A stretch of 19,335 bases of DNA from Promethearchaeota archaeon (GTDB lineage Archaea > Asgardarchaeota > Lokiarchaeia > Sigynarchaeales > SOKP01), in contig JAUWBH010000115.1 in the NCBI GenBank assembly GCA_030605085.1, positions 1-19,335 of the forward strand, read 5' to 3'. Every line of letters begins with the position of its first letter. The stretch's first letter is position 1. The notes beneath the pieces were generated by a model, which was not told the DNA's origin, did not search any database, and saw only the letters and a program-made list of their open reading frames with translations. Below, one piece after another: positions 1 to 8,036 of this stretch. A program made the translations under genes and the position numbers.

Positions 1-659
1 TCTACTTTTAATATTTTTATTAACTTTTTAGAATAATAGATGTTGTTAATATCTCTAATATCTGTTACCCAATGCATACCAATTGTAGGATAAGAACTAG
101 CAAATTTTCCAGTGAACTTTAAATTCACATAATCCTGGGGTTCTAAAAACTTAAATACCTTATTATAGATATCCAATCTTTCATTTTTCAACCAAAGAAT
201 ATGGGCAGTCGGATCTTTACCAGATCTAGTAGGTCCACCCCCTGTTCTTTTAATCCAGGCAAGAGCTTTTCTTAAAGAATATCCTGAAACTTTTATTAGA
301 TTCCTATTAAGTTTTTTAATATATGGTGCTCCACGGGAGTCCATCCAAATTATTGCGTTCATTAAATGATTTCCCTCCTTATCAAGTGGAACTGTGCCTC
401 CCCATTGGCTTGTATTTGAAATAGCAACGATATCTTCTACTGGTACATCACCCTTATCGATAATCTTCTTAGATGTATTTAATATAGCATTCCACCAATC
501 ATTAGGGTCTTGTTCGGCGCCGCCGCCCTCGTATAAATATAATGGCACCTTCTCAAAAACCCAATCTATAACTTCGCCGTAGATTGATACTATTGCTGTT
601 TTAATTCCAGTTGTGCCGTGGTCTATAGCCAAAATATACTTTTTTTTTGAATCAGACAT
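1..659 (-). CDS. FGGY-family carbohydrate kinase, N-terminal part (runs off the left edge)
   Basis: This is the first 219 codons of an ATP-dependent sugar/polyol kinase. It starts at the ATG at 659-657 and stays open to the window edge, so the C-terminal half is missing only because of the window boundary. Residues 11-20 (AIDHGTTGIK) form the N-terminal phosphate-binding loop of the ASKHA/FGGY fold. NTSQWGG (82-88) and IIWMDSRG (103-110) match the FGGY_N substrate-side motifs. It aligns without gaps to the next gene upstream (701-2326), with about 74% identity by hand count over 219 residues, so the two are tandem paralogs. They are co-directional with a 41-base gap and may be co-transcribed. 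The phosphate loop differs (GTTGIK here, GTGGPK in the paralog), which hints at divergence. The substrate cannot be told from sequence; xylulokinase-like is the closest general label. Confidence 0.9.
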   Translation of the reverse strand, partial: MSDSKKKYILAIDHGTTGIKTAIVSIYGEVIDWVFEKVPLYLYEGGGAEQDPNDWWNAILNTSKKIIDKGDVPVEDIVAISNTSQWGGTVPLDKEGNHLMNAIIWMDSRGAPYIKKLNRNLIKVSGYSLRKALAWIKRTGGGPTRSGKDPTAHILWLKNERLDIYNKVFKFLEPQDYVNLKFTGKFASSYPTIGMHWVTDIRDINNIYYSKKLIKILKV

Positions 660-700
660 AAATATCAAAAAATCAAAAAAATAAAATTTAATTTAAATTA

Positions 701-2326
701 TTATTCTTTATTGAGACGTCGATACATTTTTTTTGTAATGTCATAAATATTTATGTATTCTTTGAAAAGTTTATCGTAGGTATCTCTATTTTCTGGATTT
801 GGTTTAAATACATTTGAAATTTCAATATGTTTTGCGATGTGATCCCATTTGATATATCCTAGACCGACAGATGCTATATATGCTGCCCCTCGAGCATTTG
901 CTTGAATTGGATCTTTTACTTGCTTTATCTTCCTATTAAGGATATCAGCGAAAATCTGGCACCAAATATTACTCTGAGCTCCGCCACCTATAATATTGAG
1001 TTCAGGCATAATAAAATCTCCTTTTTTCATTCCAGGTTTCTCTTTTTTCACCCATTTACTTATGAACTTCTCTACGTACATAAACAGCCATCTTACATTA
1101 TAAGCAACGCCTTCAAAAATTGCTCTTATTATGTGTTCACGAGTTGTATCCAAAGAAAGATTATATAATCCTCCACGAATAGTATGGTCTTCAACTGGTT
1201 CTCTTTCACCATAAAGCCATGGTGTGAAGATTAGATTATTCGAACCTGCTGGAGTTTTTTCTACTATTTTATCAAAAATTTTGTATACATCTGGTACAGC
1301 TTCCTCCGCTAAAAGCTCGTCCTTGTGATATAGGATATTATCTCTCAGAAATGATAAGCATCCTCCCGCCATTTCCTGTGCATTAGTTAAAAAATACTTT
1401 CCGGGAATCGCAGAAGGAAGACTAGCCATATTATGGAAAATGTCTGTTTTTTTGTAAGGTACATGACAGAGTAGCCAATCAGAAGTACCAATATAAATAT
1501 GTCCTTCATAATCTCTTATAGCACCCGAACCAATCGTGGCAGAATGTAAATCTGGTGCGCCCATGATAACTTTTGTGTCTTTGTTTAATCCTAAAGTATC
1601 TGCCACCTCTTTTGTTATTGACCCTAAAATATCCGTTGAATTTTTTAATTCGGGAAATTTATTAGGATCTACTTTTAACATTTTTAATAATTTTTTAGAA
1701 TACTTGATATTGTTAATATCTCTGACATCAGTTATCCAATGCATATGAATCGAAGCGTACGATGCAGCAAATTTCCCAATAAATTTTAAATTAATATAAT
1801 CTTGAGGTTCTAAAAACATATAGGTCTTATTATAAATATCTGGTCTTTCATTTTTCAACCAAAGAATATGGCCAGTCGGATCTTTACCAGATAAGGTTGG
1901 TGCTCCGCCAGTTCTTTTAATCCATGTAAGAACCTTTCTTAAAGAATATCCTGAAACTTGTATTAAGCTTTTATGTAGCTTTTCAATATAGGGCGCTCCG
2001 CGAAAATCCATCCATATTATAGCATTCATTAAATGATTACCATCTTTATCTAACGCAACTGTACCATCCCATTGACTCGTATTACAGACTCCGACAATAT
2101 CTTCAACGGGTACACACCCGGTATCGATAACTTTTTTGGCAGTTTTTAGTATAGCATTCCACCAATCATCAGGGTCTTGTTCGGCGCCGCCACCCTTAAA
2201 TATATGTAGGGGTACTTCTTGGAAAGCCCATTCAAGAACCTCGCCATGAGTAGATATGATGGCAGATTTAGGGCCTCCAGTGCCGTGGTCTATCGCCAAA
2301 ATAAATTTTTTTTCTGAAACAACCAT
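701..2326 (-). CDS. FGGY-family carbohydrate kinase (xylulokinase-like)
   Basis: This is a full-length 541-aa kinase predicted to phosphorylate a sugar or polyol with ATP in the cytosol; the FGGY family is usually 480-550 aa. FGGY_N covers about residues 8-265, with the phosphate loop AIDHGTGGPK (11-20), NTSQWDG (82-88) and WMDFRG (105-110). The probable catalytic base is Asp259 in GAPDLHSATIGSG. FGGY_C covers about 275-490, with IGTSDW (279-284) and the adenosine-site signature GGGAQSNIWCQIFAD (447-461). All key residues appear intact. The start ATG at 2326 aligns exactly with the start of the downstream paralog. The gene leads a possible two-gene leftward unit with that paralog; a divergent promoter region separates it from the Fe-S protein at 2669. 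The exact substrate is unknown; other FGGY activities (ribulo-, glycero- or erythritol kinase) cannot be excluded. Confidence 0.92.
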   Translation of the reverse strand: MVVSEKKFILAIDHGTGGPKSAIISTHGEVLEWAFQEVPLHIFKGGGAEQDPDDWWNAILKTAKKVIDTGCVPVEDIVGVCNTSQWDGTVALDKDGNHLMNAIIWMDFRGAPYIEKLHKSLIQVSGYSLRKVLTWIKRTGGAPTLSGKDPTGHILWLKNERPDIYNKTYMFLEPQDYINLKFIGKFAASYASIHMHWITDVRDINNIKYSKKLLKMLKVDPNKFPELKNSTDILGSITKEVADTLGLNKDTKVIMGAPDLHSATIGSGAIRDYEGHIYIGTSDWLLCHVPYKKTDIFHNMASLPSAIPGKYFLTNAQEMAGGCLSFLRDNILYHKDELLAEEAVPDVYKIFDKIVEKTPAGSNNLIFTPWLYGEREPVEDHTIRGGLYNLSLDTTREHIIRAIFEGVAYNVRWLFMYVEKFISKWVKKEKPGMKKGDFIMPELNIIGGGAQSNIWCQIFADILNRKIKQVKDPIQANARGAAYIASVGLGYIKWDHIAKHIEISNVFKPNPENRDTYDKLFKEYINIYDITKKMYRRLNKE

Positions 2327-2668
2327 AATTAATACTTATCCAAGCTTACTTAAATAAGTTAAATTTTTAAAAATTTGAAGGATTTTAAAAAAGTGCACAT
2401 ACCATTTTTTATTGTTTTTACCCATGAATTTATCTTAATCACATTTTTCTTCTTACAAGAAGCCCCAAGTTCTAATGAAGGTTCTTTTATACTACCGGGG
2501 GATTATTTTATAGAAGGCAATTGAAATAGGAACATTAAGACCCCTTCCATTTATTTCTAGAATTAATATATATTGAAATCGGCTTATATTGAACTAAGAT
2601 AACTCAAAGTTTTAATTAGAAATTATATTTTTTCTTATTAATTTAATTAAAGAGTTCTTCAAATAATT
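2327..2668. promoter_or_regulatory. Divergent intergenic region, 342 bp
   Basis: There is no credible gene here. It must contain the promoters of the leftward FGGY kinase and the rightward Fe-S protein. AT-rich TATA-like stretches are abundant but none is distinctive. A weak 14-bp imperfect palindrome (CTTACTTAAATAAG, 2345-2358) lies about 20 bases upstream of the kinase start and could be an operator. A CCCC/GGGG pair (about 2463 and 2498) brackets a direct AAGTTCT/AGGTTCT repeat. Nothing stronger was seen. Confidence 0.4.
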
Positions 2669-3835
2669 ATGTTAACAGATGAAATAAAACAATCGATAAA
2701 TCATGAAATCGAACAATTTATTTTAGATCATGGTGCTGTTAAGGTAGGTTTTGCAAATAAAGAAACTTTAGTGGGGGGACCACCGAGTACGGATATTACT
2801 TATCTTTTACCAGAAGCAGAGACAGTAATATGTTTTGCCGTGCCATTAGATAAAGAAAAAGTTCGTGCATTTTTAAGAAAAGATTTACCTAATAGTAGAG
2901 TGGAACATGAAAAAGACAATGTCGGAGGTTATTTAAAAACAATTAGTATCGCAAAAAAAGCTGCGAATTTTCTAAAAGAAAAAGGTTATAAAGCCACAGA
3001 AATCATTTCAAACTTCGCATATCGTCAAGAAATAAAAGGATGGAGATTAACATTACCTCCTGTTATGTCTCTTAGATATATAGCTGTCCGTTCAGGAGTT
3101 GGGTCATTTGGATGGTCAGGTAATGTTGGTTTAAAAGGATACGGTGCTGCGATTCTTTTGGGTGGTTTAGTAACTTCAGCAAAACTTAAGCCTACAGAAC
3201 CAATACCTCCAGAAGAATCTTTTTGTAATAACTGCAAATTATGTACAAAAGTCTGTGCGTTTCGAATGTTTAGCGATGAAGAAGAAGAGCAGGTGACTCT
3301 TGGGGGTCAAACTTTTAACTTTTCTAAAAGATGTAATGTACTCAGATGTTACATTGTTTGTGGAGGCCGATCTGGTCTAGATAAGACAGGAAAATGGTCA
3401 ACATGGTCTCCATATCGCCATCCTTACCCAAAAGATGATAAAGAATTATACAACACTTTTGTGAGAGCATTCTTTAGAACTTCAAAATTTTATATGGAGT
3501 TGAAAAATAGGGATTTTGTAAAATCGCAGACTGAACAAGATAATAACCTCAAAGAAGCCTTATCTGGAAAAAAAGACACCATTGAAGCACTTCTTAATTT
3601 ATATCTCACTTGCGGAAATTGCCAACTTATATGCTGGGGAGATCCAAAAGAAACTAAGGAAAATTATAACATCCTCATCAATTCAGGATGTGCGATTCTA
3701 GATGATAACAATAAAATAAACATTGTTTCACATGAAGAAGCTGAAAGAAAGAGGCCTCTGGAACCGTTAAAAGAATTGTCTAAAGAACAAAAGAAGTTTC
3801 TTGCTGTAGTTAAAACGTACTTAGAAAACACCTAA
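2669..3835 (+). CDS. QueG/reductive-dehalogenase-like Fe-S oxidoreductase
   Basis: This 388-aa cytosolic protein is related to epoxyqueuosine reductase (QueG) and the catalytic core of corrinoid reductive dehalogenases. The core motif is RSGVGSFGWSGNVGL (141-155) followed by GAAILLGGLVTSAKL, which matches the GxGxxGxxG...R/xLGxVLTD region of QueG. Cluster 1 is Cys186-x2-Cys189-x2-Cys192-x3-Cys196. Cluster 2 is probably Cys315-x2-Cys318-x3-Cys322 plus one of Cys222/227/231. Two [4Fe-4S] clusters are therefore expected. There is no Tat signal, so a respiratory membrane-anchored dehalogenase is unlikely. The usual Pro after the fourth Cys is Ala197, and a 100-residue insertion rich in Trp/Tyr separates the clusters, so this is not a standard QueG. 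It stands alone between divergent and downstream intergenic gaps. The family call is good; the reaction is unknown. Confidence 0.82.
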   Translation: MLTDEIKQSINHEIEQFILDHGAVKVGFANKETLVGGPPSTDITYLLPEAETVICFAVPLDKEKVRAFLRKDLPNSRVEHEKDNVGGYLKTISIAKKAANFLKEKGYKATEIISNFAYRQEIKGWRLTLPPVMSLRYIAVRSGVGSFGWSGNVGLKGYGAAILLGGLVTSAKLKPTEPIPPEESFCNNCKLCTKVCAFRMFSDEEEEQVTLGGQTFNFSKRCNVLRCYIVCGGRSGLDKTGKWSTWSPYRHPYPKDDKELYNTFVRAFFRTSKFYMELKNRDFVKSQTEQDNNLKEALSGKKDTIEALLNLYLTCGNCQLICWGDPKETKENYNILINSGCAILDDNNKINIVSHEEAERKRPLEPLKELSKEQKKFLAVVKTYLENT

Positions 3836-3989
3836 TTATTTAGATTTGACATAAACCATAAAAATTAGTTGTTTATAATCTTTATTTTTTGAAAACATTT
3901 TAACGATTTTATTTAATTTTGGAAAGTGAAATGTTCACATCCTTAATAATTCAACATCCTAAGGTTAAAATTACTAAAATTATAAGTAT

Positions 3990-4042
3990 TATTAGTACAT
4001 AAATTGGTTAATAATAAGCCAATTAACAGGGTAATACTAATA
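3990..4042. promoter_or_regulatory. Nested inverted repeat upstream of the small membrane protein
   Basis: The outer arms TATTAGTA (3990-3997) and TACTAATA (4035-4042) are perfect 8-bp complements. They enclose a second perfect pair, AATTGG (4002-4007) and CCAATT (4019-4024). The structure ends 37 bases before the ATG at 4080. It could be a regulator-binding site or a 5' leader hairpin. The AT-rich composition makes chance pairing possible, but two nested perfect pairs are worth noting. Confidence 0.35.
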
Positions 4043-4068
4043 CTCATTAAAATAATTATAAATCATAT

Positions 4069-4076
4069 AAGGTGAT
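4069..4076 (+). promoter_or_regulatory. Strong archaeal Shine-Dalgarno
   Basis: AAGGTGATT lies three bases before the ATG at 4080 and is complementary to the archaeal 16S 3' end (ATCACCT). It is the best ribosome-binding site in the window and fixes the start of the small membrane protein. It also argues for an archaeal host. Confidence 0.7.
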
Positions 4077-4079
4077 TAA

Positions 4080-4346
4080 ATGGAAGAAAGTAGTAAAAAA
4101 GAAATCAATTTACTTTATTTGGCAGCGAAGCTATACATTTGTTCACATGTTATATTGTTTGGATTTTATATAACGGGATGGCTTTGGTATGCTTTTTTGC
4201 TTACGGGGGGTCCTGTTCCCGTAGATTTTAATAGGTATAACGAGTTAATAGCAGAATTTGTTTGGATCAATATTTCCTTTGTATTGTTAATAATTAGTTC
4301 TATTTATATTCTTAAAATGAAATTTAATAGGCGTTGCTCCTATTAG
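4080..4346 (+). CDS. Small two-helix membrane protein, function unknown
   Basis: This 88-aa protein has two predicted transmembrane helices: about residues 12-42 (very aromatic, with YITGWLWYAFLL) and about 60-80 (VWINISFVLLIISSIYIL). A short loop with GGPVPVDFNRYNEL joins them, and the tail is basic (KMKFNRRCSY). The basic C-terminus after helix 2 favours a cytosolic tail. I do not recognise the family. The perfect Shine-Dalgarno at 4069-4076 and the nested inverted repeat upstream support a real, regulated gene. It has no operon partner: the preceding gene ends 244 bases upstream, and the next readable gene begins about 160 bases downstream. Confidence 0.65.
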   Translation: MEESSKKEINLLYLAAKLYICSHVILFGFYITGWLWYAFLLTGGPVPVDFNRYNELIAEFVWINISFVLLIISSIYILKMKFNRRCSY

Positions 4347-4506
4347 AAATATTTTAATTCTTAAAGTTCCCTACCAAATCGATTATTATTTTAAAATATT
4401 GTAAGGTTATAGAACTACAAAATACAGATTTTATGAATTATAATTTATAAAAAACATTTTAATAAATTATTTTTTATTCCTTTATTAAAATAAAGATAAT
4501 TTTGTA

Positions 4507-5051
4507 GTGATTGCTATTATTAGGAATCTTTTTATTATAAAGCATGGAATACCATTGCTAAAACTAAACTTTGGGGAGTGTCATTCCTTAACTTCGGATG
4601 ATTATCTGATATCTGGATTTGTCAGTGCCCTTGACACTTTTTCTAACGAGATTTCAGGATCTACTCTAAGGTCAATTAATTTTGATAACTATATCTTTCA
4701 TTTTTTTAAAGAACAGAACGACAATATATGTTGTATTTTTTTATCGCAGACACAAATGAAGATCCCAAAAAAATTAATTTCAAAATAAAAAAAATCGCCT
4801 CCTTATTCAATGAGATGTATTCGGAATTTCTTCAAGATTTCACTGGAGAAGTATCTCGTTTTAATGATTTTAAAGATGTATTAATCGATATGAATCTGGC
4901 TCAGAGAAATTGTGGAGGTCGTCCAGAATGCGAGGGATGCCCCAATAGTGATAAAACAAATATAGTTCTCAATAATTTTAAAGAAGATAAAAAGGGATTC
5001 CTTAATCGTTTAAAATCATTGTTTAAAAAATCTAAAAATATTAAAATCTAA
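4507..5051 (+). pseudogene. Longin-like small protein, interrupted by a -1 frameshift
   Basis: Two overlapping reading frames together give one protein of about 180 aa. Frame one begins at GTG 4507 (IIRNLFIIKHGIPLL..., continuing to NICCIF) and frame two continues IADTNEDPKKINFKIKKI to the stop at 5051. The junction is a T7 run at 4736-4742 followed by A; one extra T, or a -1 slip, restores a single ORF. The fold resembles longin/roadblock-type domains that are abundant in Asgard archaea next to small GTPases: an opening beta-strand/turn (LFIIKHGIPLL), an ISGFVSALDTFSNEI helix, then a beta hairpin and an amphipathic helix. The C-terminus carries C-x5-C-x2-C (NCGGRPECEGC, codons at 4911-4940), a possible metal knuckle, and a lysine-rich tail. 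No strong Shine-Dalgarno precedes 4507, and an in-frame non-ATG start a few codons later is possible. It may be a sequencing indel, a true pseudogene or programmed frameshifting. Confidence 0.7.
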
Positions 5052-5101
5052 TAATCGAGTTTAATCGTTTTAATATGCCTAAATCCCCCTATTTCCTAAT
5101 A

Positions 5102-5563
5102 TTAGCTCCTACGCCACCCTTCTTTACTTTCTAAGTAATCCAAAATACTCTGTTTTATTTTTTGAGCTGGCATTATGTATCGTCTCGTGTTCGCAAAGTC
5201 TAAAGCATCGTTCCAGTTCCATTCTGGATGTTCAATTAATAGTTGCCCTACAATAATTCCACCGCTCCTAGAAACTCCCGCGGCACAATGAACTAGTACT
5301 TTTCCTTCCTTCATATGTTCGTCGATAAATGCAAAGATCTTACCTAAAATCTCGTGAGGTATATAAATTTGGTCTTTAAAACCAGCGTGTAAAAATGCAA
5401 ATCGAGGTCGAGGGTCGTATAATTCGAGCGGCATTAAATTAACAATAGCCGTAATTCCAAAATCTGCCGCTTCGTCCATATTTTGCTCAGAGATGAGGCC
5501 AGCAATAAAGAGTTTATCGTGTATTTTGTAGAATGTTTTAAAAAATTTTTTACGTTCGCTCAT
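5102..5563 (-). CDS. Dual-specificity (tyrosine/serine) protein phosphatase
   Basis: This 153-aa cytosolic cysteine phosphatase of the DUSP/PTP superfamily hydrolyses phospho-Tyr/Ser/Thr or small phosphates. The signature HCx5R is present as VHCAAGVSRSG, with nucleophile Cys93 and phosphate-binding Arg99. Asp64 in GFKDQIYIP is the likely general acid. The N-terminal KIHDKLFIAGLISEQNMDEAADFGITAIVNL is the usual DUSP opening (strand, loop, helix, strand), and the helix after the P-loop (GGIIVGQLLIEHPEWNWNDALDF) is also typical. The length matches minimal DUSPs; there are no extra domains. It is divergent from the DUF7064-like gene, sharing about 90 bp of upstream DNA. Such eukaryote-like DUSPs are found across archaea and bacteria, so this alone does not prove an Asgard origin. 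The substrate is unknown. Confidence 0.9.
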   Translation of the reverse strand: MSERKKFFKTFYKIHDKLFIAGLISEQNMDEAADFGITAIVNLMPLELYDPRPRFAFLHAGFKDQIYIPHEILGKIFAFIDEHMKEGKVLVHCAAGVSRSGGIIVGQLLIEHPEWNWNDALDFANTRRYIMPAQKIKQSILDYLESKEGWRRS

Positions 5564-5590
5564 TCAAATCGTTATTTCATTTCAATTTAA

Positions 5591-5606
5591 AAGTATAAAT
5601 AATTTA
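5591..5606 (+). promoter_or_regulatory. TATA-like box in the DUSP/DUF7064 divergent region
   Basis: AAGTATAAATAATTTA matches the archaeal TATA box consensus loosely and sits about 60 bases before the ATG at 5656. This would leave a leader of roughly 30 bases. The AT-rich context limits confidence. Confidence 0.35.
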
Positions 5607-5655
5607 AAACTTAAAACATATTTGTAATTTATCTACTAACAGAGAATTGGTTAAA

Positions 5656-6585
5656 ATGAACGCAAAAGTAAATAATAATATTCAAAACGAAGCAGACGAG
5701 TTTCTTCACCAACCAAGTGAGATTTTAAAATGGCGTGAAGCATATTATTTTAATTGGGTTGACTTAGAAAATAAAATTGCAGGATGTTCCACAATTGGAA
5801 TATTACCGAACGAAAACCGACGAGAAATGTTTTTTTTCCTTTTTTTAGACAATAAAAGAATAATTTACTACAGGGAACCTCCTCTTTTAAAGTATGAGGA
5901 CGACATCAATGTTATGTTGCGAGATAAAAGGCTTGCCTACAAGCTAATCAAACCCTTACAAACTTGGGAAATAATTTATAAATGTAATAAATTCGAATTT
6001 AAAATAAATTTTGATACGCGATTTGGCACGTACTATTTTAAAAAAGATTTCTCGGTTGCTTGGGACACGCATTTCGAATCCTCAGGAATAATTAAAGGCA
6101 ATATAAAATATAGAGATGGTAAAGCAAGAGAAATAAACGGTTTTGGTCAAAGAGATAAAAGCTGGGGAATTAGAGATTGGCATGGGGTTGATCATTGGAT
6201 CGCAGGTCAGTTCCAATTCAAAGATTGGAATTGTGGTCTAAGAAAGGATTTTTTTAACGATAGAATAGATGTCTCCGGCTATATTGCCTCTGAAGGTGGA
6301 ATTGTTCCTGTTTCTGAGGTAGATATCGATATCATTGACGATGACGATAAGTTAAAAACTCCCCTTATGACTACTTACCGTATAACTGACGCCGAAGGAA
6401 AGTCATACAATATTGAAGCAAGACCAATAGAAAAAAACTCAATTTTCCGATTCACAAGACAATTTCCCGACGGATATACTGAATTGTTCGAAGAAATGGT
6501 TATCATGAAAAATTTGGATACGGGTGAAATTGGATCGGGGATGTCAGAACATTTAAGAACTGTGAAATGGGATTTAACAACATAG
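5656..6585 (+). CDS. DUF7064/AttH-CrtC-like lipocalin-fold protein
   Basis: This is a 309-aa soluble protein. The central motif NGFGQRDKSWGIRDW (161-175), followed by a Trp-rich segment, is characteristic of the DUF7064/DUF7065 proteins. These are related to the AttH/hydroxyneurosporene synthase (CrtC) double-lipocalin fold, and many lie near lipid or terpenoid metabolism genes. The N-terminal half (about 1-140) is the first beta-rich module and the rest is the second. There is no signal peptide or membrane segment. A TTG three codons upstream (5647) could be used, but the ATG at 5656 is preferred as the first normal start. The gene ends three bases before the convergent stop of the FAD oxidoreductase. 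The function is not established; binding or hydration/isomerisation of a hydrophobic ligand is only a family-level guess. Confidence 0.75.
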   Translation: MNAKVNNNIQNEADEFLHQPSEILKWREAYYFNWVDLENKIAGCSTIGILPNENRREMFFFLFLDNKRIIYYREPPLLKYEDDINVMLRDKRLAYKLIKPLQTWEIIYKCNKFEFKINFDTRFGTYYFKKDFSVAWDTHFESSGIIKGNIKYRDGKAREINGFGQRDKSWGIRDWHGVDHWIAGQFQFKDWNCGLRKDFFNDRIDVSGYIASEGGIVPVSEVDIDIIDDDDKLKTPLMTTYRITDAEGKSYNIEARPIEKNSIFRFTRQFPDGYTELFEEMVIMKNLDTGEIGSGMSEHLRTVKWDLTT

Positions 6586-6588
6586 ACA

Positions 6589-7992
6589 TTATTCAATCCT
6601 GACACCTTGTTCTTTGAGCGCCTTCTGGACTTTCGAGATATTAACCTGCCTGCACGATACATTGTCCTTGATAGACACGGCAGCGGCTACTCCCGCACCT
6701 TGACCTGTGACCGTACAGCACACCATCTGGCGGGTGGCAGCGTGAGATATTTTATCTCCGGCAACACAGCGACCGGCCACGAGAAGGTTTTCCACCTTTT
6801 GTGGAAGTATAATACCATATGGAACATGGAAGTACCTTCCTGTGGTTGGTAGGATCGCGATACCGTAGCCATCTATAAATTCCGGACAGATACCTACAGA
6901 GTCATCGAATCGAGCCTCGTTTTTCACATCGTACTCGGTGATGTTGTATTCGCCAATTATCTTTCTCGATTCTCTCGTACCCAACGATGCGCCAATTGTT
7001 CTGAGCCTTGCCTTTTTAAAACCCGGAGTGTACTTTTTCAAGGCTTCAACGGCCCACATTACCCGCTTTCTGCCTTCAATTTCTGCTTTTGTAAGATCCC
7101 ATACGTCTGTGCAGTCTATATCTGCCATATGGATCCCATTGAAGGATGTAATCTCTCCCGCATCAGTATAATTGCCCCAAAGGCATCTTATATTGACATC
7201 CTCATGTATCTCACCAGCTTCCTTGGCCTTGTTAAACGGTTCCACCAAATGGGTGCTGAACTTCTTTTCTTCCTTACCTGATGTTTTACTCCAATCTCCA
7301 ATACTGCCGCGATTTAGATATACGTACATGAGAAATTTACCGATATTGATACCGCTACAGCCGAAGTTTACCGTAACCCCCATCAATTCATTCTTCGGGT
7401 TTTTTCGATATGGAGCGCCTGCATAGTAGGCTATATCAGCATCTCCTGTGGCATCAATTATCCGTTTAGCCAGAATTGCTTGCCTTCCGGACTTGCTCTC
7501 TGTAACGACGCCATTGATTGTATTGCCATCCATGATTACATTCACGGCGGAGCAATGCAAAACAGGCATAATATCAGCTTCTTGAACCAGTGTGTCAGCC
7601 ACATATTTGAACATTTCTGTATTCAGAATTTCATAGGTTGGTTCCCCGTTTACCATCAATCCTTCTTGTTCAAGAACTTCTACCATTTCTTTATTCCGGA
7701 TCTTACCGAATACATTTATGCTACCCCCCATCTCTTTTGCCCTACGTTCAAACTCAACACCGATTCCACCTGCCTCTACTGTTTTTGCGTAACGATACCA
7801 AGCAATGGCTCCAATCATGACCTGCGTTATTACACCTCCAAAACAACCATATCGCTCTACTAGCATGGTATCAACACCTTCTCTTGCTACTGCCAGCGCG
7901 GCGGAGAGGCCAGCAGGTCCGCCCCCTATGACCAAGACATCAGTTTCCGCCATAATAGGGATTGTCCTTGAAGGTTCTTCAATATATTTCAC
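6589..7992 (-). CDS. FAD-dependent oxidoreductase (FAD_oxidored family)
   Basis: This 467-aa flavoprotein has an N-terminal dinucleotide-binding fold: DVLVIGGGPAGLSAALAVAREG (18-39), with GxGxxG at 23-28, then the acidic end of strand two in VERYGCFGG (45-53). The C-terminal block LLVAGRCVAGDKISHAATRQ followed by GQGAGVAAA is the second FAD contact typical of the FAD_oxidored (PF12831) group. Proteins of this group are often annotated as heterodisulfide reductase/thioredoxin-reductase-like or fumarate reductase-like. There is no signal peptide, so it is cytosolic. The start is GTG at 7992; an ATG at residue 14 (7953) would shorten a 13-residue lead. CTATATATAG at 8005-8014 could be its TATA box. 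The GC content is markedly higher than that of all neighbouring genes, and G/C-ending codons are frequent, suggesting horizontal acquisition. The substrate is unknown. Confidence 0.88.
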   Translation of the reverse strand: MKYIEEPSRTIPIMAETDVLVIGGGPAGLSAALAVAREGVDTMLVERYGCFGGVITQVMIGAIAWYRYAKTVEAGGIGVEFERRAKEMGGSINVFGKIRNKEMVEVLEQEGLMVNGEPTYEILNTEMFKYVADTLVQEADIMPVLHCSAVNVIMDGNTINGVVTESKSGRQAILAKRIIDATGDADIAYYAGAPYRKNPKNELMGVTVNFGCSGINIGKFLMYVYLNRGSIGDWSKTSGKEEKKFSTHLVEPFNKAKEAGEIHEDVNIRCLWGNYTDAGEITSFNGIHMADIDCTDVWDLTKAEIEGRKRVMWAVEALKKYTPGFKKARLRTIGASLGTRESRKIIGEYNITEYDVKNEARFDDSVGICPEFIDGYGIAILPTTGRYFHVPYGIILPQKVENLLVAGRCVAGDKISHAATRQMVCCTVTGQGAGVAAAVSIKDNVSCRQVNISKVQKALKEQGVRIE

Positions 7993-8036
7993 GATTTATT
8001 CCCTCTATATATAGAATTTTAAAAAGAAATTTGCAT

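Noticed and set aside
2669..3835. Respiratory reductive dehalogenase
   Set aside because: There is no Tat signal peptide and no small membrane-anchor (RdhB-like) gene next to it; the 4080 gene has two helices, but lies 244 bases away behind its own regulatory signals.
5647..5655. TTG start for the DUF7064-like gene
   Set aside because: It adds only three residues (M-V-K) and has no better ribosome-binding site than the ATG at 5656.
7480..7863. 127-aa open frame on the plus strand
   Set aside because: It lies entirely opposite the FAD oxidoreductase, whose motifs are clear; its sequence is low-information and has no Shine-Dalgarno.
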